Positions 54,903 through 64,000 of a DNA stretch of 64,000 bases are shown piece after piece. The position numbers and the translations under genes were made by a program. Each line of letters begins with the position of its first letter. Within the stretch, counting starts at the first letter, position 1. The notes beneath the pieces were generated by a model. That model was given only the letters and a program-made list of their open reading frames with translations. It was not told where the DNA came from and did not search any database. Source of the stretch: Lumbricus terrestris (lineage: Eukaryota; Annelida; Clitellata; Crassiclitellata; Lumbricidae); contig OX457036.1 in the NCBI GenBank assembly GCA_949752735.1, forward strand, positions 90,739,908 to 90,803,907, read 5' to 3'.

Positions 54903-57537
54903 CAGCGTTAATGGCTTTGTTGATTGAATGTGCTTTCGATGTTAAAGACGTATTCAGAATATGTTGATCGGCAGACTTTTCAGTTTAATTTTTGGTAATA
55001 TTTATGCTAGATCAGTGATTTTATAACATTTTTCAGAGCATGGTACACTTACTAAAAGTCAATCAATCAACCTGCATCTGACCTTAATTTTACTTACTTT
55101 TCATCCAGTCTCTTCTTTTGTTTTGCTTCAGTTACTTCTTCATTTTGAATATGAGCAAGTTCCTTGCACTCGGCCAGAGTGTTTCTACAGTACTTTAAGT
55201 TTAAATAAATTATTAACTGCCTATGTCAGTACTGTTAATCTGTTATCTTTTTATTTTTTACCAATTCTGCCATCGGCTTTGAAACTCCTACAGCGGGTTC
55301 ATGGCACCCCGGTTGCATTAACCCAGGTTTGGAAACACTGCTAGATGATGCTGTTAGATCACACCCGATACTTCTTTTACTCAGAATTTAATTAATATTT
55401 TGTGTGGCAAATCACAATAGAATGCTACATTGTTTGCTTGTTGAATGTGCCATTTATATTGAAGACAAATTGAGAATAGTTTATACCAGTCGTTTTCTTG
55501 CAATTTTATTTTAGTTGAAGTAAAGTGGGAAATGAATGTCATTTCTAGTGGGCTTACAAGTGTTAGTACTTGATATGCTAGACTATCCCATTGTATCAAT
55601 ACTAATGGGATCAGTATCCAAATCTGCACTGTTATGAGGGTTGCATTGTAACATGGCCTAAGCAGAATTAAATGCTGCAATACATAGCTTTCACCATGTT
55701 TATTTGGAGTCTATGCTGTACTAGGGTACTTGTTGAGGAGAGTCTGTTATATTCTAGCTTTTCTGATGTACTTTAATTCAGATAACTTTATTAGTTCGCT
55801 TCATGTATTATTATTCTGAAGATTTTGTCAACGTTGTGCTTTAGTGTATATGCTAATTTGATGATGCTTTTATCCCAGTGACTAATTAGTTTTAATCTGT
55901 AGTTTGTTGATTTTATGTGTTTACACTGTTTTCAATTAATTTTAGGTATTTAAGCATGAGATGGGCAGATTTTCAAACTAATTTTACTGGTAAAGTTTGT
56001 GTAAAGATTCTCATCTGCAGTATCTTGGATGTTGAATGTTAATGCGAATGTTAACTTCTGAGTGTAAGTGATTATAGTGTATCATTATTATCAAAGACAC
56101 AGAACAAGAAGGCTTTTGTCATCATCACGTTTCTCAATTTAGTTTGAAAATAGAAAGGCATTGTTGGATTTTCTTATAATGTTTTGATTGAAAAGTTTGT
56201 CTTTGCGTATATTGTGATTTCTTTAAGTTTACTGGGTTAAAATAATGTTGTAGATTGTGATATAATATTATGTAAAATTTAACATAGAGTATAATGTTTG
56301 TGTCACTAAAAAACTGATCTTCATTGTTGTTGTAAACCGGCAGAGGTGCTTGCTTAGTGTGGGCTTTTAATTACTAAAAATTAGTGGAAGATTGTAAAAG
56401 TCACGGCTTGTGCTATTTCGTGGCTGTAACACAATAATTATTAGTATAGAATGTTATTTGTGGTTATGAAACTATTTGAGAGTATTTTACAAATCTGTTC
56501 ACTGTTTGGTTCATGTGACTAACATTACTAAACTGTTCAATGTCCCCTGGGCTAAACGAATTTTGAATAATCTTTTACCATTTAAATGTAGATCAAGAAC
56601 CAATACCAAAAATATAATAAAAACTATTCAAAACGTCACACCTCCAGGCTATTGATAAATGAGGGATGATGCGTTTGGCACATATTCTGCCATTTTGGGT
56701 TGTTAATGATATTATTCGTCCAAGACATCATTCGTTTGTTTCTTTATCACTATTTACTACTTACTCTATAATCTATAATATCAAGATTAGTTTTTAGCAT
56801 TCACCACATTTGACTTGTCTTAACTTCAAATTGAAACGAATGTTGTAACTTTCATATTTAATGCAATAAAAACTGGACTATTATCATTCACTATTCATCT
56901 ATAATTATTTTGTTCTTGTCCATTGTTCCCGCAGTGCGTTTGCAGGCAGTTTAATAAAGTACGGTACATACTTACTTGCTTACTTATCAATGTTAATCTT
57001 CTCAAGTAATCTAATCTATGAATTCACCAGAACAGTTAATCATAAAACGTCCAAGACATCATTCGATTGTTTCTTTATCACTATTTACTACTTATTGTGA
57101 ATGCGGGATGTCACTAGAACACTTGAATGTCAATTGCTATCAGCGTATATCTTTCATTAATTTTTGTTAATTATTGGTTGTTTCTGCATTTGTCTGCATT
57201 AGAAGTAGCCTAAATCTTTTTTTACATGATCAGTTGCTTCTGTTAATCAAGAATTCATCAAAGTGTACTTGTTCAGTGGTTTTATTCATTTCTAGACAGA
57301 AAGATAATTTAACATCTTAAAATTGTTTCAACTATGTTTTACTAAATTATAATATTTTATGTTTATTAAAATGAACATTTTAATTAGCAAAAACCGTTAA
57401 AGGGTTCTTTTTGCCTGATGAGAAATGTGGGCTTCCTTGATACAGACCAGCTTGTTGCAAAGCATAGAGAACCATGCATTGTGGTTGCATAAAACATTTT
57501 ATATCAAATTCCTGTTGTCCTTAGTTGGTAAATGACG
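54903..57537. other. 3' UTR of PARP4-like gene and intergenic sequence
   Basis: AT-rich, no coding signal. A direct repeat gtccaagacatcattcg... occurs near 56720 and 57050. Candidate poly(A) signals include aataaa at about 56867 and 56953. Confidence 0.5.
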
Positions 57538-57789
57538 TCATGTGGTCGCGGACCGACTGAGTGTGTACTGACGTTGTCTTAGCAGAGAATATTTTGCATA
57601 GTAGACAACAGTTGACCACCACCACTCCACTATCTCAACCCTCTTCTCAACTCCAGGCGAAGCCATAGGTAGAAGCCCACTTTCTTCATAAGACTCGAGT
57701 CTGGCCCGATCGACAGCAGAAGTGTAGCCCCACCATGCCGGGGTGGCGTAGATCAAATGCGCATTTGTGGTGGCTGCGGCATTGAACAA
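57538..57789 (-). mobile_element. LINE RT fragment (I/Jockey-like)
   Basis: The minus-strand frame HLIYATPAWWGYTSAVDRAR then LESYEESG carries the YASPAWWGF motif of non-LTR RTs. It lies between the PARP4-like gene and YARS1. Confidence 0.75.
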
Positions 57790-60255
57790 CGTGGAATGTG
57801 CTTTCCAGCATTCTGTGTGATCTAAGCATCCACAGCACGTGAAGCTGACTGATCGACCTTCTAAATGTTTATCTGATCATGACAATTGCTTTTCATGTGC
57901 TATTGGCAAGATAAAAGTTACTGGTTAATAGCAATAACTAATACTTAATAATGACCACTATCTGATGACTATTAAAGCATCAAACAATGGCACGGTACAT
58001 TGGTGAGCACTTGCTCAGGGAGTCAAGGTCCCTACATAGTGAATTTACTGTACTCTCATGTTGCAAGGTGAGTATACTCTCCCTAATCGGCTACTATGTC
58101 TGTAATGATGTGGTGGGATGATAAATTTTGGTCTTTCAATGGTGTCTGTAATGGATTGAGGAATGGAGGTATTGATGGATAGAGAGAGGTAGGATAAAGC
58201 AATGTCAACTAATAGATGAATCCTGATTCATTCCTGGATACAGTATTCAATGAAGCAATGACAACTGCCCAGCATTAATTTTGCCTACTAAGAGCAGGCC
58301 TGCAGGCTACTCTTCATAGATATTATATCTGATCACAAGAATTACAAGTGTGTAGGCCTGTGCCCTCTGGCTGCTGACCCCACAGGCCTAGGCTCACTGA
58401 TATACTAAAACCTCAAATTAGACTTTGAAAGTTTGAATCGAAATTTGTGTCTGCAGCTGGTACAAACTGTATGTCTTGATTGTAGACTATTTTAAACAGG
58501 AAATTAAGTTTTTTGTATCTGTTTGCAAAATTAGAGACAGAATGTAAAGAATATGTGAACGACTGAAGAACTTCGTGCATTGCCGGCATGCATGAAATTA
58601 AACTGCTCAAATAATAAATAAATAACACGCAAAATCTACAAGAATGAAATGACATGATTTTGCTCGCTCTACGGTTCAGGCTGAGCGAAAATTTATTGTT
58701 GGTCTTACCCATACAGCCACTGTGCACAGGTCAATATCGAGCTCAATTAGATGTTCCAGCAACCACTGGTTGACAGCTTCGTGGGCCCACGCTGATCCAA
58801 GGCACATGTCTGCATGGAATTTGGGCGTTTACAGTCATCGTAGGGGCTACCCATGTGTAACACTCACCCTCCCATCCCAATACGTCTGTTACGGAGATCC
58901 AGCCTATCTAGATCAATATCCGACGTGCGCTATAAAACGACGAACGGTGGAACTCGTAAGCCATTCTACTCGACACCCAAATTCGACATGTAAGCTTATA
59001 TAATGTGTACAATTCTATGTGTCAACTGCCTATACAGACAATAATACGATTGAAAGTCAATTAAGGTCTATACAAAAACCTGAGTAAAAACCTTTTTGCA
59101 AACAAATCTCCTATCGTACATAATGACAATCGAAACTCTTTCTATTCATCTGATTGGCTGATAGCATTTTTGACCGAAAGTCAAAGTCATCAGAATTTTC
59201 AATCACAAAACATTTCACGTATTTTTCAGACGAATTGTCAATTTAGCTTTTTAATAGCTTTTTCGGGTCGGATCTCTGACCCGTTTCTGATTATTGAGAG
59301 TGGCATCCCTGACAAAATGAATATGCAACAGTTGTGGGAGTCAAGAAGCTCATGCATATTCAACATGTACATTCAGAGGGTGATCAAGAGGCGCTTCCTG
59401 TGTAGATACACATGTGGTTATTTAATTTCATATTCTGTAATATTTAGCGCTCCTATTTATTAAAAGTGTGTGGTTCTATTAAAAGGTAACATATGTCTTA
59501 TATTATTTTCAAATAGTATGGATTGTAAGTGGTGTTTATGACCAGTGTTTCTTCTAACTAAACTTCAATAGCCTTTAACGCCATATGCCGAACGCGTGCG
59601 TTTGATGTCTTGTGCAGACAATAATAAGGATTGCATCATTCTCCAAAACACTCAAGATTATGTTATGGCAGTCATAAATTTAGTTGATGGTTCCCATTGA
59701 CAAAGGTCGCCTCGTACTAAAGCCCTGTTTGTGTAAAATTAGCGTTGTGGGTTGAAGTGGTCACATAACATAATGTAGGGCTGTTGTGCGCGAAATCGTT
59801 TACCCAAATGGTAAAGTTCTCGCTGCTGGTGTATAGGATTTCACCTTTGTTATATGTTCAGTAGTTGATATTCCTCATTCCTCAGCAGAGGAAGGAAATG
59901 CAGATGTGCCTAATATATTTCCTTGCTTAGTTATTGTTTTTGTAACTTGTGATTCAATTATTTGTACTCTACTGCTTTGAAATTGGGTGAATTACTTTTT
60001 GGGACCCTTGCCCTAAACTGTATTATATCAGACTTCGTGTAATTGGAAAGTGGTAATTAGTAAATTCTATTGTACTGGTATCTCTAATGCTCAAGGCATC
60101 AACCTGCAATTTATGGTATGACTGCGTTATGTGACGTTGTGACAGTTATTGTAACCGATGTCAGCTGTCAGTTTTATTGTCTTGCAAGAGCTTTGTTGCT
60201 TCTTGAGAATTCTGGGTATTCAGCTATTTTGTGCTGTTATTCTTAGATTTGAAAT
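57790..60255. other. Intergenic / YARS1 upstream region, nothing recognised
   Basis: No open frame with family resemblance. The YARS1 promoter and any 5' UTR exon should lie here, but no clear TATA or CpG-rich block is visible. Confidence 0.5.
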
Positions 60256-63200
60256 ATGGATATCGAAGGGAAGATTCATCTAATCACTCGAAACCTTCAG
60301 GTCAGTACTCAGTAGCCATGTTATATTTTATTTCAGTGGGCCAGATTAACCTGCTCTATGCGTATTCGTTGGTAAATAATCGCCATGGAACTGTTCTTCT
60401 ATCTTACACTTGACTTGTGTAGAGTTTGTGTCTTTTATGTAGCTCCTTATTAAGGAAACAAACTGTTTAACATTATATATGAGATGAACTCGGTTGTGAT
60501 ATAAATTTCTGTTGAGTCTGTTCAGCTATATTTACATATATGAATTTCTTGAACATTGGGAATTAGCATGAATGTATCTGTGCTCTGTTTTACGTTTGCA
60601 TAGGAAGTGATTGGTGAAGAGAAGTTGCGTGGTGTTCTGAAGGAGAGAGATCTGAAAGTCTACTGGGGTACGGCTACAACGGGCAAACCCCATGTGGCGT
60701 ATTTTGTGCCGATGTCAAAAATTGCCGACTTTCTCAAAGCGGAGTGTGAGGTGCGTTGCTTATTTCTCTGTAGTTTTAATCGGGTAAATACCTTTCTTGC
60801 TAGGAATTATGTAGTGCAATTGGTATTGATTTGATATAGATGTTGAATGATGGTGAGGTGATTATGAATGTGCAAGATAAGTAAGTCTTGCTGTTGAAAT
60901 TCCATTATCAGTATTAAAACTTAGGGTGAATTGGAAATTGAAAGTGAAAGGAATATAAGCATTGGAAATAAAAGAATATTGATAATAAATTTAGAAATTC
61001 AGAAGGATTTTGGAAACGTATTTTACTCTGCTGAACATTGCAGGCATTTATCTGAACCATTTTTGATGAGATTCATTGATAATACTAGTTATCCGATGTT
61101 TTGTGTGATCTCAGGTGACTATTCTACTGGCTGATGTTCACGCATGTCTTGATAACATGAAGGCAACCTGGGAACTTGTCTGCTTTCGTACCGATTACTA
61201 CGAGACGGTCATCAAGTCGATGCTGAAGTCCATCGGAGTTCCACTCGACAAACTTCGATTTATCCGTGGAACAGAATACCAGCTGAACAGGTGAAGAGCT
61301 CTACCTGTTCTGAACATTCTAAGAAAATTAACGTGTGCTAACAAAAGAGTTTAATGTGGCTAAAACAGTTCTATAAAAATGAATTTTTTGGGTAGAAGAG
61401 ATCGTCATAATAGCATTGCATTGTTTTATAGTTAACAGGTTGAGTGCATAGCACTGTATTTTATCTCAAGTAGGTAACCAGGATCAGTGATGTGTTGTGT
61501 TTAACAAAGAGTTTTGTTGTTGTGTTAGGGAGTACACGATGGACATGTATCGGTTATCCTCCCTTGCGACGGAACACGATGCGAAGAAGGCCGGAGCGGA
61601 AGTTGTGAAGCAGGTGGACAATCCACTTCTCAGCGGTCTTCTCTATCCAGGTCTACAGGTAATGACAATTAGCTGCAATAATTTCCATGTTGCTTGGTTG
61701 ACCATGTGTCGTGAAGTTTCAGAGACCAGGAAGTCTTGCCAGGAAGCCAGGGATTATGTGAATCATGAGATTCTGTTAAAAATGTTGTCAATGAGTTCAA
61801 ACATGGTTTTGAACCATGCTAAGCAAGCTGTCTATTGCAATGAAGACAGTTAATTTTGTCACTGTCTTCGGCTTTCCATCAGCGTTTACCTGTCGGTTAA
61901 ATGCATATTGATCGTTTAATCTTACACTTAGATGTCTCACATTATTTATTATCATTGTTTGCCATTGTGCGTTTATTCTGGACATCTTGAAGCAAGTAAT
62001 AAAATTATTCGAACAAGACAAAAAATTAATCGATTGAAATTTTTATGTAAATTGTCGATTAATCGATTAATTAATCGTGAAAATCTACCACCCTACTTTT
62101 TGAAAGCCATGGATGAGGAGGAAGAGATAAGAGAGAGCTTTTGTCTTTTTGTCTGGGAATGACCTCAGACAACTGTATCTCATGAGGAAGGTGCTAGAAT
62201 TGAGTAGATCGCCAGGAATGACTGCATAAGACAACTGGATCAGTATATAAAATAGCATTTGGCATCATCATGTAGCCGATGCCATGTCCTTCTGTGTTCA
62301 GCATTGATTAGGCTTTGTTAAGCATGCAACCTATGTGCAATATGTTTAATTGTATGTGTTTGTGTCGGACCTTTTTTCGAATCTTCTAAAAGCCACATTC
62401 TGAAATGAATCAATATTAGTGTTTGTGATAGATGCTTGGTGCTGTACACGGTTGTTTGCATGGTTTTGGTTCTAGACTTTCAGAATAAACTAAATATTGG
62501 CTTTTTTGTTTGAAGGCTTTGGATGAGGAGCATTTGAAGGTTGATGCACAGTTTGGTGGAGTGGACCAAAGAAAGATCTTTGTCTATGCAGAAAAGGTGA
62601 TTACGCTCTCGCCTTCTTTGCCTTAGTTTTACGACTTTTCATCCATTGATTTGTGTTAGTAAAATTGTCCGATTCACTTTTTCATTTCTGGTCAAGACGT
62701 CAATCTTGTTACTGACTATTGAAATTGAACACTGCTGCATGCTTTACTTAATGCAAAAGTAATTTTTCTGTGGACTGTGATACTAGTACGGTATTTATGA
62801 AGCTGTCTTTTACATCAACAATCAGTTTTGTTTTATGCAATTAATGCACTTTGTTTAGATATATGACTTTTTGCAACTTTTCCATGATTCATACGGAGAG
62901 TAGTTTTGATAATTTTCAATCAGAGTTGAGTTGATCTTTGTCTTTTTAGTATCTACCAATGCCAGAGATGGGATACACAAAACGCGTTCATCTCATGAAT
63001 CCTATGGGTATGTTGACACTTCTTCTGAATCGTAATTCTCAGCAGAAGTTGATCGAATGTTGCAGCTTATTCTTAATTGAATTTAATGCGGATGATATTA
63101 TGACTGTCATTTTCTATAGATGGTTATGAAACTGGTTCTCATTTGGAAGAGTTTCTTTAGAGGTTCCAACTGGGTTTTAAGACAGCAAGAGGTCATGGTA

Positions 63201-64000
63201 TTCCATGTCTTCTGTAGATGTTTACTGTCAGTTATCAGTGCAGCAGTTGTTGTTGAGCCTCTTCACTGGTTATTTGGTTGGTTCACTGGTTGTTTGGTTG
63301 GTTCACTGGTTGTTTGGTTGCCTGAGTTTGGCATTGGGTCGTTTGGTTCTGTTTATGAATGACTTTTGACGGATAACTTGGACTTTGGGATGACAACTTT
63401 ATGTTTTCGTTAACATTTGCAGTGAATTTTCAGTTTATCTATTATGCATTCATTTCGCTCCATTATCTAATGACCTGTCATCAGTCAGTGATGAGCTGAG
63501 AAATTGGAATGAAGTACTTGTTCAATGTTAACTGTCTCAGATAGTTGCTAACCCTTGCTCTTATCTTACGTCTAAAACTATTTCAAAGGCTGTTATCAGC
63601 ATCTTCATTCTACTCACTGCATTCTGCTGATTTTTTTCGTTCCAAGGGCCAGTGCTTGCTGTGGTTGGTACCTCCGTTTTGAATAACCTTCCTCCATCAC
63701 TAAGGGCTAAACTAATGACTCACTTTTCTTCATCAGTCACTCATTCTTTAAAGGCATTTCTTCCCCTCCCAGGGTTTCTGTGCTTAATATTCATAGTTGC
63801 TATATAAGTTTATATAGATATGTTATAGTGCATGGCAGGCACTCAACTAATTGATTACCTTGTACCATATGTTTAGTTTTGTTTTCTTTGATTTAATTTC
63901 AGTGCCGGGATTGACTGGTGGAAAGATGAGCGCCTCTGAGGAGGACTCTAAGATTGATCTTCTCGACAGTCAGGAAGGGGTAGCGAAGAAGTTGGCAAGG
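60256..64000 (+). CDS. YARS1: Cytoplasmic tyrosyl-tRNA synthetase, 5' half (partial at window end)
   Basis: TyrRS charges tRNA-Tyr with tyrosine in the cytosol. Seven exons are visible: 60256-60300, 60604-60750, 61115-61290, 61529-61658, 62516-62596, 62950-63007 and 63903 onward, all with GT..AG introns and consistent phases (0,0,2,0,0,1). They give the first 245 residues. The start ATG precedes IHLITRNLQ, as in animal TyrRS. Catalytic features: [17 protein letters not shown] (HIGH-equivalent HVAY at residues 45-48), [15 protein letters not shown] and [12 protein letters not shown] for tyrosine and tRNA recognition, and the KMSKS-type loop as KMSAS (residues 220-224), where I recall KMSSS in human. 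The anticodon-binding and EMAPII-like C-terminal parts lie beyond 64000. A ttattcttag just before the ATG could be an acceptor for a 5' UTR intron. Identity is very secure. Confidence 0.96.
63263..63322. repeat. 20-bp tandem repeat, about three copies
   Basis: ggttcactggttgtttggtt repeats in YARS1 intron 6. Confidence 0.85.
63570..63840 (+). mobile_element. L2-like LINE 3' end in YARS1 intron 6
   Basis: A plus-strand frame gives [20 protein letters not shown] then [10 protein letters not shown], the LINE C-terminus, followed by ttgctatataagtttatata. Confidence 0.7.

Noticed and set aside
58722..59003. 93-codon plus-strand frame upstream of YARS1
   Set aside because: No family resemblance, no conserved motif and no convincing promoter or splice context.

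Overview
This is an animal genomic window: multi-exon genes with GT..AG introns, long introns full of transposable elements, and AT-rich DNA. The best guess is an invertebrate deuterostome. It carries a Ty3/gypsy element with the unusual integrase-before-RT order (Gmr1-like group, described mainly from deuterostomes), a PARP4-like gene, and abundant L2-like LINE tails, tRNA-derived SINEs and hAT elements. I cannot name the species.

Two genes can be supported, both on the + strand. (1) From before base 1 to 54902 lies the 3' part of a very large gene. Its last two exons resemble the C-terminal, major-vault-protein-binding region of PARP4 (a related region may also occur in VWA5-type VIT/vWA proteins). 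Upstream of them is a 2.4-kb exon (43823-46189) encoding a Gly/Ala/Phe-rich, proline-rich linker that ends in a recognisable Hsp70 substrate-binding beta-domain; the start of the Hsp70 helical lid is in the next exon. (2) From 60256 to the end of the window is the 5' half of cytoplasmic tyrosyl-tRNA synthetase (YARS1), with seven exons visible.

The first 43 kb of the PARP4-like gene are the most unusual part. About seventeen short exon-like units of four sequence families (A, B, C, D), plus a possible 33-base microexon, lie in repeated intron modules. Every intact copy is flanked by phase-1 introns, so any can be skipped or included without changing the frame. Some copies are visibly damaged (lost acceptor, lost donor, frameshifts). 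The modules arose by segmental duplication, for example 3497-7177 against 24260-27452.

The introns hold a near-intact 6.66-kb Gmr1-like LTR retrotransposon on the minus strand (17398-24059), four complete hAT-type elements with perfect 8-bp target duplications (24955, 33201, 36744, 48451), a partial hAT-like copy (40090), a Tc1/mariner-type element with long terminal repeats (7584), other inverted-repeat elements (1435, 16091, 43085), three tRNA-like SINEs, many 5'-truncated LINE 3' ends, a 21 x 21-bp minisatellite (27464-27904) and a 2-kb 16-bp satellite (29581-31612). Because the host introns are duplicated, unexpanded or unoccupied paralogous sites survive in the same window and show how several of these insertions and arrays arose.
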